From Methylobacter marinus A45 (lineage in GTDB: Bacteria; Pseudomonadota; Gammaproteobacteria; Methylococcales; Methylomonadaceae), in the NCBI RefSeq assembly GCF_000383855.1, contig NZ_KB912877.1, forward strand, positions 564,465 to 628,464: a stretch of 64,000 nt of DNA, read 5' to 3'. A program made the position numbers and the translations under genes. The notes beneath the pieces were generated by a model. The model worked only from the letters and a program-made list of their open reading frames with translations. It had not been told where the DNA came from and made no database searches. Below are positions 8,529-17,980 of the stretch, piece by piece (positions within the stretch are counted from its first letter, which is position 1; the number at the start of each line of letters is the position of its first letter).

Positions 8529-11500
8529 TTACCCTCGTTCATCCCAAGCTTTGTCCATACGTTTTGCTGAAACGGGATAAGCCGTCTTGAGCTGCTGCGC
8601 AAACAGCGAAACCCTGAATTCTTCCAGCATCCAGCGGTAATTATCCTGCTCCGGAATGACGGGTTCTTTCTTGGCTTTCTTCTCGACGTCTTTCCAGTAA
8701 CGCGTCCAGTAGCGGCTGATCTCCTGCAGCTTTTGCGCACTGTTATCGCGTTTATCGATGCGATAGAGGATTGCCTTTAGATAGCGGGGCATGGCTTTAA
8801 GCTGCTGGAACGGCGTATGACGTACAAAGCCCGCATAAATCATAAACCTCAATTGCTCATTGATATCCTGAACCATCGGATCATTGGCGTTGAAGCGTTT
8901 TAGCTGTGCTTTGACAGCACCGTACAACTCCATGATCTCCATAACGATTTTGCCGGCCTCATTGGCAATTCCAACCAACTCGCCCTTGTGCTGTGTTAAG
9001 CTTTGCTCGAAAGCCTGCTGTGCGCGTATCGTCCTGCCTTCGACAAATGCCGTGTACAGGATCAGATAGAGCATATCGTCTTTATAGGAAGCCGCCGCCT
9101 CTGCCTCTACGATCGGATGCTTGGGCAACTGGTTATAAGTTAACTCCGCAGCCGCGGACTTGGGCAGGTTTTTGACGACATAAGTGCACTCCTTGCGCAG
9201 ATAAAGCTGGAACAGGCGCATGAGCCCTGCCTGGTGCTGGCGCGCGGCTTTTGACTCGGTATCGAAAATGCGTACGCCGACGGCATCGCCTTCATCGACA
9301 ATGGCCGGATAGCCGACAAATGCCTGCCCTTTCTGCATGAATTGCCAGGTCTCGGGCAGATCGTCGAATGCCCATTGTATGCAGCCGGTATAATTCAGTT
9401 CGTCGGCGGCCAGCTGATCGAAGCTTTCGCCGGCCGTCTGCGTGTACTTGCCTTGCAATTTTTTCAGATCGCGGCCGTAGTCGAGCAGTTTGCCTTCCTC
9501 ATCGATGACTCTGAAATTCATTTTCAGGTGCTCGGGCAACATGTCCGAATTCCAGGCATTGAGCGGTATCGCTTCGCCAGTCAGCTTTCTGAGCCGGGTA
9601 CTCAGCCACTCATACAGCGAGCCTTTAAAATCGGGCTCGATTTCCAGGCACTGCTTGACGGTTTCCGGCACCGGCACGAAATGTTTTCTCAGGTTTTTAG
9701 GCAGCGATTTGATCAATGCGACCAGTTTTTCTTCCAGCATGCCCGGCACCAGCCAGTCGAACGGCGCTTGCGAGACCTGATTCAGCTGATGCACGGGAAT
9801 GACGGCCGTGACGCCGTCTTCGTCATGACCCGGCTCAAACCGGTATTGCAGCGCGATCGTCAGGTTGCCCACTTTTTTGCTGTCGGGAAAATCCCACTCG
9901 CTGACCTGATTGTCCTGCCCGCGGGTCAGGTCCTCCCGGGTCAGAAACAGGATTTTCGGATTCTCCCGTTCGACGGTTTTACGCCATTGATCGAGCGCGA
10001 TGCCGCTGACGATATCGGGCGGCAGCTTCTTGTCGTAGAACTGATACAGCCATTCTTCATCCTCGATCAGATCGACGCGGCGGCCTTTATGCTGGATGTA
10101 ACCGACCTCTTCGAGCAGTTTCTGGTTGGCGACAAAGAACGGCGCATTGCTATGGTAATCCTGGTCGACCAATGCCGAGCGGATAAAGATCTCGCGCGCG
10201 GCCTTGGGGTCGACGCGCTCGTACGGCACTTTGCGGCCGGCCTGCAAGGTCAGGCCGAACAACAGGGTACGCTCATAGACGGCGCTGCGCCCGGCTTTCT
10301 TTTCCCAGTGCGGATCGTAATAGTTACGCTTGATCAGATGCTCGGCGCACTGTTCTATCCATTCCGGCTCGATTTTGGCGACATTGCGCGCGTAGACCTT
10401 GCTGGTTTCGACCTGCTCGGCCGCCATGATCCACTTCGGCCTGGCTTTATGCAGGCCCGAGCCCGGAAAAATGAAGAACTTGAGACCTCTGGCGCCCAGA
10501 TATTCGTATTGCTCGTGGCGGAAACCGATATTCGACAACAGTCCCGGCAATAACGCGCGATGAATTTCCTCATAGCTGGCTTCGACCATATTCGGCTTCA
10601 TTTTCAGTTCGCCCTTGATCACCTGCATGATCTGCGCATGGATGTCGTACCATTCGCGCATGCGGATATAGGACAGGAAGTTCTCGGTGCAGTATTTGCG
10701 CAATTTATTATTGGACAAATGCTTCTTCTGCTCTTCGAAGGTATTCCAGATATTCAGGATCGTCAGAAAGTCCGAATCCTCCTTGCGAAAGGCCGCGTGC
10801 TTGGCTTCGGCCTGATGCATTTTATCGGCCGGCTTTTCGCGCGGGTCCTGAATGCTGAGGGCCGACACGATAATGGCCACTTCGGTCAGACAATGCTGCT
10901 TTTCGGCCGCGATCAGCATGCGCGCCAGTTTCGGGTCGGTCGGGAATTTGGCCAGTTGCCTGCCGATCTCGGTCAGCTTGCCCTGCTTGTCGAGCGCGTT
11001 GACTTCATGCAGCGCATTCTTGCCGTCGCGGATCATTTTGTCTTCAGGCGGCTCGACGAACGGGAATTTCTCGATATCGCCCAGATTCAGCGACGTCATC
11101 TGCAGAATGACCGACGACAGGTTTGTGCGCATGATTTCCGGCTCAGTGAACAGGGGCCGAGCCAGATAATCGTCCTTCGAGTACAGCCGGATACAGATAC
11201 CCTCGGCGACACGGCCGCAACGGCCCGCGCGCTGGTTGGCGCTGGCCTGCGAGACTTTCTCTATCGGCAGGCGCTGGATCTTGCTGCGGTGGCTGTAACG
11301 GCTGATGCGGGCATGGCCGGTGTCGATCACAGAGCGGATACCCGGCACGGTCAGCGACGTTTCGGCGACATTGGTCGCCAGCACGATGCGGATCTTGCCG
11401 CCTTTGGGCTTGAACACGCGCTCCTGTTCGCTGACGCTGAGCTTCGAATACAGCGGCAGGATTTCATACTGGGTCGGATGATGCTTTTTCAGTGAATCGG

Positions 11501-12419
11501 CCGTCTCGCGGATTTCGCGCTCGCCGCTCAGGAAGATCAGGATATCGCCGCGGATATCGCGCTGCAGTTCATCGACGGCATCGAGGATGGCCTGCTGCAG
11601 ATCGTCGCTGGTTTCATCATCCTCTTCCCGCTGCTCGATCGGGCGGTAGCGAATCTCGACCGGATAGGTACGCCCCGATACTTCGATGATCGGCGCATTG
11701 TTGAAATGGTTGGCGAAACGCTGCGGATCGATCGTGGCCGAGGTAATGACCAGTTTCAGATCGGGGCGCTTGGGCAGCAGCCATTTCATGTAGCCCAACA
11801 GGAAATCGATGTTCAGGCTGCGCTCGTGCGCTTCGTCGATGATGATCGTATCGTATTGAGTCAGGTAGGGATCGTTTTGCGATTCGGCCAGCAAAATACC
11901 GTCGGTCATGAGTTTGACCAATGACTCGGCATGGCTCTTGTCGTTGAAGCGGACCTTGTAGCCAACGGATTTGCCGATCGGCTCGCCCAGCTCTTCGGCG
12001 ATCCGGTCGGCGACGGTGCGCGCGGCGATGCGCCGGGGCTGCGTGTGGCCGATAAAGCCGGAAGCGCCGCGCCCGATCGACAGGCAGATCTTCGGCAATT
12101 GCGTGGTCTTGCCCGAGCCGGTTTCGCCGCAGACGATCACAACCTGATTGGCTTTGATCAACTCGGCGATATCGTCTTTCTTACCCGTGACCGGCAGATC
12201 GGGAAAATTGATCGCCGGAATACTGGCCAGTCGCTTGTTGCTCAGGGCTATTGATCTGTCAATACGGTTTTTCAGCGCACTAACGGGTTCAAGCGGGTCC
12301 TTGCCTTTCTGGCAGTCACTGCGCAACCGGTCCAGTTGCCGCTTGAATCCATGCCTGTCCTGGCTCAGGCACTGAGGTAATCGGGAGATGAGTTGTTTAA
12401 TCAGATCGAGAGTGGACAT
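8529..12419 (-). CDS. hrpA: ATP-dependent RNA helicase HrpA
   Basis: About 1296 aa from the ATG at 12419 (a TTG three codons upstream is possible); E. coli HrpA has 1300. This is a DEAH-box helicase with Walker A GETGSGKTTQ (about 98-107), DEAH (about 195-200), motif III SATID, motif VI QRAGRCGR, winged-helix and OB-fold regions, and the long HrpA-specific C-terminus (DUF3418) that ends near 8529. HrpA is involved in rescue of stalled or collided ribosomes and mRNA processing. A TATAAT-like hexamer on the minus strand at 12446-12451 may be its -10 element. Confidence 0.95.
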   Translation of the reverse strand: MSTLDLIKQLISRLPQCLSQDRHGFKRQLDRLRSDCQKGKDPLEPVSALKNRIDRSIALSNKRLASIPAINFPDLPVTGKKDDIAELIKANQVVIVCGETGSGKTTQLPKICLSIGRGASGFIGHTQPRRIAARTVADRIAEELGEPIGKSVGYKVRFNDKSHAESLVKLMTDGILLAESQNDPYLTQYDTIIIDEAHERSLNIDFLLGYMKWLLPKRPDLKLVITSATIDPQRFANHFNNAPIIEVSGRTYPVEIRYRPIEQREEDDETSDDLQQAILDAVDELQRDIRGDILIFLSGEREIRETADSLKKHHPTQYEILPLYSKLSVSEQERVFKPKGGKIRIVLATNVAETSLTVPGIRSVIDTGHARISRYSHRSKIQRLPIEKVSQASANQRAGRCGRVAEGICIRLYSKDDYLARPLFTEPEIMRTNLSSVILQMTSLNLGDIEKFPFVEPPEDKMIRDGKNALHEVNALDKQGKLTEIGRQLAKFPTDPKLARMLIAAEKQHCLTEVAIIVSALSIQDPREKPADKMHQAEAKHAAFRKEDSDFLTILNIWNTFEEQKKHLSNNKLRKYCTENFLSYIRMREWYDIHAQIMQVIKGELKMKPNMVEASYEEIHRALLPGLLSNIGFRHEQYEYLGARGLKFFIFPGSGLHKARPKWIMAAEQVETSKVYARNVAKIEPEWIEQCAEHLIKRNYYDPHWEKKAGRSAVYERTLLFGLTLQAGRKVPYERVDPKAAREIFIRSALVDQDYHSNAPFFVANQKLLEEVGYIQHKGRRVDLIEDEEWLYQFYDKKLPPDIVSGIALDQWRKTVERENPKILFLTREDLTRGQDNQVSEWDFPDSKKVGNLTIALQYRFEPGHDEDGVTAVIPVHQLNQVSQAPFDWLVPGMLEEKLVALIKSLPKNLRKHFVPVPETVKQCLEIEPDFKGSLYEWLSTRLRKLTGEAIPLNAWNSDMLPEHLKMNFRVIDEEGKLLDYGRDLKKLQGKYTQTAGESFDQLAADELNYTGCIQWAFDDLPETWQFMQKGQAFVGYPAIVDEGDAVGVRIFDTESKAARQHQAGLMRLFQLYLRKECTYVVKNLPKSAAAELTYNQLPKHPIVEAEAAASYKDDMLYLILYTAFVEGRTIRAQQAFEQSLTQHKGELVGIANEAGKIVMEIMELYGAVKAQLKRFNANDPMVQDINEQLRFMIYAGFVRHTPFQQLKAMPRYLKAILYRIDKRDNSAQKLQEISRYWTRYWKDVEKKAKKEPVIPEQDNYRWMLEEFRVSLFAQQLKTAYPVSAKRMDKAWDERG

Positions 12420-12536
12420 CCAGAGCAATCAAGGCAAATAAAGCTATTATATGATATCTGCCGTGTTTTGAATTTCAACAACAAACAGAACGCGGCCCGG
12501 GGCGGCCGCAAGCATTGGCAAAACAGAAACAAGGAC

Positions 12537-12809
12537 TTAACTTTTCTTGCAGACCGTATTGTAGATCTTGAAGGACAGTATCGAGGCGGCCAGCAGCAGC
12601 GTTATCGCGTTAGCGAATATGATAGCCGAGTCGGCAATATAAACGCCGTAGATGAGCCAGCACAGCACGCCTAACGTAAAGATACTGTACATGCTCAAAG
12701 ACAGCGACTCCGTGTCTCTGGTTCTTATCGTCAAAATGGCCTGCGGCAAAAATGAAGCCGTAGTCAGTGTTGCAGCAATATAGCCAATAATTTCAGGCAT
12801 CACTATCAT
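12537..12809 (-). CDS. SemiSWEET-family small transporter
   Basis: 90 aa with three predicted membrane helices. The PQ-loop is seen as TASFLPQAILTIRTRDTESLS in the first helix-loop, typical of bacterial SemiSWEETs, which dimerise to form a sugar channel. Length and helix count match the family. Start could be Met1 or Met4 (MPEIIGY). It stands alone between hrpA and a phosphoesterase, so its substrate is unknown; sugar is the family default. Confidence 0.8.
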   Translation of the reverse strand: MIVMPEIIGYIAATLTTASFLPQAILTIRTRDTESLSLSMYSIFTLGVLCWLIYGVYIADSAIIFANAITLLLAASILSFKIYNTVCKKS

Positions 12810-12908
12810 CGATGTGGTTCTCTAATTGATGTCAGGTTCTCTATAAATTTCTGGCGCGCCGTATTTGGCAATGCGTGACCGGATAACAGCCCACTCTATC
12901 GGGCGGTT

Positions 12909-13637
12909 TTAAATAACCACGGTCCTGTTCAAATCAAAATCCGGCACCGTTTTTTTTCCGGCATAACCTCTGGGGTTACATAATATTCTGGCGTCGGCTA
13001 TTCGATAATCCGACGTACTGTGAACGTGCCCATGAATCCAGGCGGCAATCTCGTATTCATACAATAAGGGCTTTAAGTCATTGCAATAAGCCAGTTTTCT
13101 CACGGCATTCGGTGAATCATTCCAACTCCATTGGGACGGCGCATGATGCGTTATGATAACGGTTTTGCCTGAAAACGGCTTGGCTAATTCGCGCTCCAGC
13201 CAGGTTCTGGACTTTTGATGCAATTGCGTAAAAACGGTGCTGTCAAATGGTTTTTCAGTAAACCTGATTTTCCTGAAATCGTTGAGCGTTTCGCCTAAAA
13301 GCCCTGCTTTTTCCTCACCTTCGACAAACAGATCGGTCCACATTGTACAGCCTAAAAAACGCACGCCCTGAAATAAAAGCCGGTTATTCTCGAGAAACTG
13401 CACGTTGCTGCCCTGGCATTGCTCTTTAAGCATTTGCAGCGTTTCCTGATGATCATGACCATAAAATTCATGATTACCGGCAATGTAAATCACCGGTTTT
13501 TTGAAGGATTTCAGCCATTCCAGGCCTTGCGTATAAACTCCGATATCCCCCGCGGCAATGATAATATCGGCATCATTAACCGGCGCTCGTAATGCCCCGA
13601 ATTCCAAATGTATATCAGAAAAATAATTTATCCTCAC
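12909..13637 (-). CDS. Metallophosphoesterase (calcineurin-like)
   Basis: 242 aa. Metal-binding motifs are in order: SDIHLE (D and H near 8-10), AGDIGVY, GNHEFYGHD (about 55-63), THHAP and GHVHS (about 198-202). This is the full calcineurin-like dimetal set. Family members act on nucleotides, phosphoproteins or RNA ends; the substrate cannot be chosen from sequence. It is divergent from ispG with an 86-bp gap. Confidence 0.85.
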   Translation of the reverse strand: MRINYFSDIHLEFGALRAPVNDADIIIAAGDIGVYTQGLEWLKSFKKPVIYIAGNHEFYGHDHQETLQMLKEQCQGSNVQFLENNRLLFQGVRFLGCTMWTDLFVEGEEKAGLLGETLNDFRKIRFTEKPFDSTVFTQLHQKSRTWLERELAKPFSGKTVIITHHAPSQWSWNDSPNAVRKLAYCNDLKPLLYEYEIAAWIHGHVHSTSDYRIADARILCNPRGYAGKKTVPDFDLNRTVVI

Positions 13638-13675
13638 GATTTAATCTGCTCAATATCCTGTATAAGAGTATAATT

Positions 13676-13701
13676 TACGGTTATTCTTTCAGATAACCGT
13701 A
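13676..13701. promoter_or_regulatory. Inverted repeat in the ispG upstream region
   Basis: A 9-bp perfect inverted repeat, TACGGTTAT / ATAACCGTA, separated by 8 nt, sits 22 bp before the ispG start. It may be an operator or a leader hairpin that affects ispG translation; no known regulator is recognised. Confidence 0.4.
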
Positions 13702-13723
13702 ACCTTTTCCATAAAGATTTTAT

Positions 13724-14941
13724 ATGTCTATTAGCCCTAGAAAAATCACCAAGCAAGTTTTAATCGGCAATGTTAAAGTCGGCGGCGGCGCGCCTATTGT
13801 GGTTCAATCGATGACCAATACCGATACGGCCGATGTTTCCTCTACCGTTAATCAAATTATCGAACTGGCCACGGCGGGTTCCGAACTGGTCCGCATTACG
13901 GTTAATTCAGAAGAAGCGGCTAAAGCCGTCGCTGAAATTCGCAATCAACTGGACCGGAAAGGCTGTGACGTACCGCTTATCGGGGATTTCCATTTCAACG
14001 GCCACAAATTACTGGAAAAGTACCCGGACTGCGCTGAAGCATTAAGCAAATACCGCATCAATCCCGGCAACGTCGGCCGCGGAAAAAGCCGCGACCCGCA
14101 ATTCCAGCAAATGATCGAGTTTGCCTGCCGCTACAACAAACCGGTCCGCATCGGCGTCAACGGCGGCAGTCTCGACCAATCGGTCCTTACCCGCTTGCTG
14201 GATGAAAACAGAAACAAACCGAATCCGGAAGAATTGCCGGCCATCACTCGCGAAGCGATCATCATCTCGGCACTGGAAAGCGCGGCCAAGGCCGAAGAAC
14301 TCGGCCTTGGCAAAGACAAAATCATCCTGTCCTGTAAAATCAGCAATGTGCAGGAATTGATCAGCATCTATCAGGAACTGTCCAAACGCTGCGATTACGC
14401 CCTGCATCTGGGCCTGACCGAAGCCGGCATGGGCTCGAAAGGCATCGTCTCTTCGTCCGCCGCGTTATCGGTGCTGATGCAGCAGGGTATCGGCGATACC
14501 ATTCGCATCTCCCTGACACCTGAGCCCGGCTCGGCAAGAACCCAGGAAGTCATTGTCGCCCAGGAGATCCTGCAGACGATGGGCTTTCGCTCGTTTACGC
14601 CGCTGGTCATTTCCTGCCCCGGCTGCGGCCGCACCACCAGCGATTATTTTCAGAAGCTGGCGCTGGAAATTCAAACCTACCTGCGGGAAAGCATGCCGGT
14701 CTGGCGCAATCAATACCCGGGCGTTGAAACCATGGAAGTCGCGGTCATGGGCTGCGTGGTCAACGGTCCCGGCGAAAGCAAGAACGCCAATATCGGCATC
14801 AGCCTGCCCGGCACCGGCGAATCACCGGTAGCGCCTGTTTATGAGGACGGCGTAAAGACAGTCACCCTGAAAGGCGACCGGATTGCTGAAGAATTTCAGG
14901 AAATAGTGCAACGTTACATCGAATCGCATTACAGCGCCTGA
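13724..14941 (+). CDS. ispG: 4-hydroxy-3-methylbut-2-enyl diphosphate synthase (flavodoxin)
   Basis: 405 aa. TIM-barrel protein starting with the family-typical [26 protein letters not shown]-type N-terminus. The C-terminal [4Fe-4S] domain has CPGCGRT (about 304-310) and CVVNGPGE (about 345), giving three cluster cysteines and the conserved Glu. It catalyses the reductive ring opening of methylerythritol cyclodiphosphate in the MEP isoprenoid pathway. The gene is single here rather than next to hisS as in many gammaproteobacteria. Confidence 0.96.
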   Translation: MSISPRKITKQVLIGNVKVGGGAPIVVQSMTNTDTADVSSTVNQIIELATAGSELVRITVNSEEAAKAVAEIRNQLDRKGCDVPLIGDFHFNGHKLLEKYPDCAEALSKYRINPGNVGRGKSRDPQFQQMIEFACRYNKPVRIGVNGGSLDQSVLTRLLDENRNKPNPEELPAITREAIIISALESAAKAEELGLGKDKIILSCKISNVQELISIYQELSKRCDYALHLGLTEAGMGSKGIVSSSAALSVLMQQGIGDTIRISLTPEPGSARTQEVIVAQEILQTMGFRSFTPLVISCPGCGRTTSDYFQKLALEIQTYLRESMPVWRNQYPGVETMEVAVMGCVVNGPGESKNANIGISLPGTGESPVAPVYEDGVKTVTLKGDRIAEEFQEIVQRYIESHYSA

Positions 14942-14952
14942 GACGCGTCGTT

Positions 14953-14981
14953 CACCGGCTGAATAATAGGTTCAGCCGGTG
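14953..14981. terminator. Hairpin between convergent ispG and nnrS
   Basis: Perfect 11-bp stem CACCGGCTGAA (14953-14963) with TTCAGCCGGTG (14971-14981) and a 7-nt loop, starting 12 nt after the ispG stop. The following T-run is weak (TCATT). It could serve both genes. Confidence 0.65.
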
Positions 14982-14988
14982 TCATTAA

Positions 14989-16173
14989 TCAACCTTCCTG
15001 ACCGTCGATCCGGGCCGTAGTCAGGATCGGTGCGTAAACGAATACGAACAGCGAAAACGCCGCCAGCCAGGCTAGCGTCGATGCGTACACCAGGATGCCG
15101 TACCAATCCGGCAATGCTATCGGCAATAAAACCCTGAACAAGGCCGCCAGATTGATTAGCACAAATCCGATCGCCATGGCATTGGAAACGCGAAGCGCCC
15201 GGCCGGTATGACCTAGCGATACCCGCGCCATCATACCCAACGTCAATACCCCGATGCCACCGACGGTAAAGGCGTGCAAGGCCAAAGTCGGCGCAACCAG
15301 CCCGTAAGCGGAAAACGCCATCAGCACAAAGCCTAAAATAATCCAGCCATAACCTATATAAAGCACCCACAATAACGGCACATACCAGATGCGCCGCACG
15401 TACCAGCCCGATACCCTGGCAATGTTGATAACCGCGGCCAGCACTGCTGTCGATGCCAATACCGCGCCCGAAATATTAAACAACTGCAAGCCGAATACCA
15501 GCGCCGCCATCCCAATCGACAGCGCATCCATTACCGGATTTCTTAAAGCCAACGTTCCCGGCAAGCCGCGCTCCGTGAAAAAAGGAAAAACGCGGCCGGC
15601 AATAACCAGAATCATGATAATGATAGTCGCGACGACTATCTGAATACCCAGCCATGCACTGCCGCTCATCAGACCAAGAACCTCCGCATGCATCAAGCCG
15701 TTACCCAGCGTCAACAGCAGCAAAAGCCCGATAAAAATCAGGTTCCTGTATTGCCCGACCTGCAAGATCGGCTTGCTGACCTGGTACGCGAGAGCCGGCA
15801 GAAAGGAAAAATCGATCAAGGCAATTAACGCATCCGGCAACAGGCCGGCATAAAACGGCACGATGCGCCCGTATAGCCACAACAGACACAAGCCGGCCAA
15901 TTGGTCGCCGGTCGATGTCGGCCGGCCTGTCCAGTTTCTGACGGCCGTCAATAAAAACCCGGCAATCACGGCGACGGAATAACCGAGCAGCATTTCATGC
16001 GCATGCCAATAAGTGTTAGCAAAATAATTATCCAGCGTTAATTCGCCTTTGAAAATGGCATTCCAGAGCACGATCAGAAGCAGCGCCGATAAACCGGCCA
16101 AGCCGAAGAAAGCCCTAAATCCCAAGGCAAACAGGGGATAATCGAAGATAGCAGGTGATTTCATGTTGATCAA
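14989..16173 (-). CDS. nnrS: NnrS family membrane protein
   Basis: 394 aa with about 12 hydrophobic segments. The N-terminus has the NnrS pattern FRAFFGLAG and a WHAHEMLLGYSVAVIAGFLLTAVRNW block; the His residues are thought to bind haem and metal. NnrS proteins are haem- and copper-containing membrane proteins that protect against nitric oxide-derived iron complexes. The start codon overlaps the upstream DUF455 gene stop by 4 nt (translational coupling). No nitric oxide reductase or NnrR regulator gene is visible nearby. Confidence 0.9.
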   Translation of the reverse strand: MINMKSPAIFDYPLFALGFRAFFGLAGLSALLLIVLWNAIFKGELTLDNYFANTYWHAHEMLLGYSVAVIAGFLLTAVRNWTGRPTSTGDQLAGLCLLWLYGRIVPFYAGLLPDALIALIDFSFLPALAYQVSKPILQVGQYRNLIFIGLLLLLTLGNGLMHAEVLGLMSGSAWLGIQIVVATIIIMILVIAGRVFPFFTERGLPGTLALRNPVMDALSIGMAALVFGLQLFNISGAVLASTAVLAAVINIARVSGWYVRRIWYVPLLWVLYIGYGWIILGFVLMAFSAYGLVAPTLALHAFTVGGIGVLTLGMMARVSLGHTGRALRVSNAMAIGFVLINLAALFRVLLPIALPDWYGILVYASTLAWLAAFSLFVFVYAPILTTARIDGQEG

Positions 16174-16964
16174 TTTTCCAACCAGTCCAGTTCAGCATTC
16201 GAGAAACCCGCAATTATACGCATTTCTCGGTTAAATGGGCCTTTTGGTTTGCCACCTTTATAGTATTGGCCGATTAATTCCCGATATTTCGCCTCGGGTT
16301 CAAAGCCCTGTTGCCGGCAGACAAACTTGAACCAGTAAGAACCCAACCGCACATGCCCCACTTCATCAGTTAGAATCCGCGTTAAAATCGCCACGCTGTT
16401 GTCATCCCCCATTTTATTGAACTTTTCGATGATGGCCGGGGTGACATCCAAGCCGCGCGCTTCCATGCAGCGAGGGACCATGGCCAGTCTGGCCAGTAAA
16501 TTATCGGCCGTATCCGTGGCATGCTCCCATAGGCCGCTATGCGCCGGCAGATCGCCGTAATCGATGCGCATGTCCCGGAGATGAGCCCGAATCAACGCGA
16601 AGTGTTGCGCCTCCTCATCGGCAACGCGCAGCCAGTCCTGATAGAATTGTTCCGGCAAGCCACGGAAACGATAAAGCATATCCCAGGCCAGATAAATAGC
16701 GACGAATTCGACATGCGCGATGGCATGAAAAAAAGCCATAATGCCATCGGCATTAGTCAATTTTCGTTGTGGCATATTGCGTGGCGCCAGCAAACGCGGC
16801 CGTTCCGGAAATTTTACATTGGCTATAGGCAACACCGGCCGGTCCGGGCTGACACTTAATCGTCCTGCTTGTAATAATTGCCAGGCTTCATGCGTAAGCA
16901 TTAACTTTTCGTCAATATTGGTCCGATGCAAGCATGCTTCGGCAAACTCAAATATGTTTCTCAT
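16170..16964 (-). CDS. DUF455 family ferritin-like protein
   Basis: 264 aa. It matches the DUF455 pattern: HVEFVAIYLAWDML, then RVADEEAQHFALIRAHL, and TDEVGHVRLGSYWF. These supply the spaced Glu/His ligands of a ferritin-like diiron site (E, E-x-x-H, E-x-x-H). Its function is unknown; a diiron oxidase or tRNA-hydroxylase-like activity (compare MiaE) has been supposed for the fold. It is translationally coupled to nnrS downstream, which ties it loosely to nitrosative or iron chemistry. Its 5' end is 17 bp from the divergent VanZ-like gene. Confidence 0.85.
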   Translation of the reverse strand: MRNIFEFAEACLHRTNIDEKLMLTHEAWQLLQAGRLSVSPDRPVLPIANVKFPERPRLLAPRNMPQRKLTNADGIMAFFHAIAHVEFVAIYLAWDMLYRFRGLPEQFYQDWLRVADEEAQHFALIRAHLRDMRIDYGDLPAHSGLWEHATDTADNLLARLAMVPRCMEARGLDVTPAIIEKFNKMGDDNSVAILTRILTDEVGHVRLGSYWFKFVCRQQGFEPEAKYRELIGQYYKGGKPKGPFNREMRIIAGFSNAELDWLEN

Positions 16965-16981
16965 TAAATGGCAGCGAAAGA

Positions 16982-17338
16982 ATGATTAAAATTTTAGATT
17001 TCACTTTGTTGGTAGCGTATTGCCTGCTTATTTACTGGCTGTCCGATCGCCCCTCTCTGCACACGCCCCAGTGGTTTGCCCATCAGGATAAGCTCCATCA
17101 TGCCGTCGCCTATTTCGTCATGTCCCTGCTGGCATGGCGCAGCCTCAGACACTGGGTCGGGCACCCTATTATACTGGCTGTTCTGGTAGTTGCCTTCTGC
17201 AGTTTGTACGGCCTACACGACGAGTGGCATCAGTCTTTTGTCAAAGGTCGAACGTCGGACATCGTGGACTGGATCGCCGATACCACTGGCGCGGCCATGG
17301 CTATATTTTTACTCTATAAACTACGCATACTGACATGA
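16982..17338 (+). CDS. VanZ-like membrane protein
   Basis: 118 aa starting MIKILDFTLLVAYCLLIYWLS; an upstream in-frame start would run into the divergent gene, so the ATG at 16982 is preferred. Four hydrophobic segments and the VanZ-like motifs HQDKLHHAVAYFVMSLLAW and LHDEWHQSFVKGRTSDIVDW are present. VanZ-family proteins occur widely; except for teicoplanin resistance by VanZ itself, their roles are unclear. Confidence 0.82.
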   Translation: MIKILDFTLLVAYCLLIYWLSDRPSLHTPQWFAHQDKLHHAVAYFVMSLLAWRSLRHWVGHPIILAVLVVAFCSLYGLHDEWHQSFVKGRTSDIVDWIADTTGAAMAIFLLYKLRILT

Positions 17339-17380
17339 GTTCGGCTAAAATATTGATTTTTTATCCACGTTTATATTTCC

Positions 17381-17980
17381 ATGTCTAAAAACATTCGCAT
17401 TGAAAGATGTAGCGGCAAAGCCCTGGAACGCTATATTCCCGAACTGGCCCGGTTAAGAATTGAAGTGTTTCGGGATTTCCCCTATTTGTATGACGGTACT
17501 TACGAATATGAAGAAAAGTACCTGCAGACTTATATCAACTGCCCGGAGAGCGTCATCGTGATCGCATTTGACGGCGATAAAGTGGTCGGTGCATCTACCG
17601 CGATTCCGATGAAATACGAAACGGATGAACTTAAAAAACCGTTTATCGAGCATGGCTACAATCTGGACGAAGTGTTCTATTGCAGTGAATCAGTGCTGAA
17701 CAAGAATTATCGCGGCCTCGGCATCGGCGTGCGCTTTTTCGAGGAAAGGGAGGCGCATGCACGGGAACTCGGCGGCTTCAAGCATATCTGTTTTTGCTGC
17801 GTGGAACGGCCGGCCGACCATCCTCGCCGTCCGGCCGATCATGTGCCGCTTGATAAATTCTGGAACAAACGCGGCTATGTCAAACATCCAGAATTAACGA
17901 CGACCTACAGCTGGAAGGATCTGGACGACGTCGAAGAAACCCCTAAACCGATGACATTCTGGCTGAAACATGAAAGTTAA
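17381..17980 (+). CDS. GNAT family N-acetyltransferase
   Basis: 199 aa. The acetyl-CoA binding loop is represented by NYRGLGIGVRFFEEREAHAREL (about 107-128), the Q/RxxGxG/A signature of GNAT enzymes, preceded by a beta-strand with GDKVVGASTAIPM. The last 11 nt overlap the nitrilase-family gene. The pairing suggests the two act on one small metabolite, such as acetylation and amide hydrolysis (inference). The substrate is unknown. Confidence 0.82.
   Translation: MSKNIRIERCSGKALERYIPELARLRIEVFRDFPYLYDGTYEYEEKYLQTYINCPESVIVIAFDGDKVVGASTAIPMKYETDELKKPFIEHGYNLDEVFYCSESVLNKNYRGLGIGVRFFEEREAHARELGGFKHICFCCVERPADHPRRPADHVPLDKFWNKRGYVKHPELTTTYSWKDLDDVEETPKPMTFWLKHES

Noticed and set aside
9342-11495. 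Long plus-strand frames opposite hrpA (403 and 311 codons)
   Set aside because: They are antisense to conserved helicase motifs and have no family signature.
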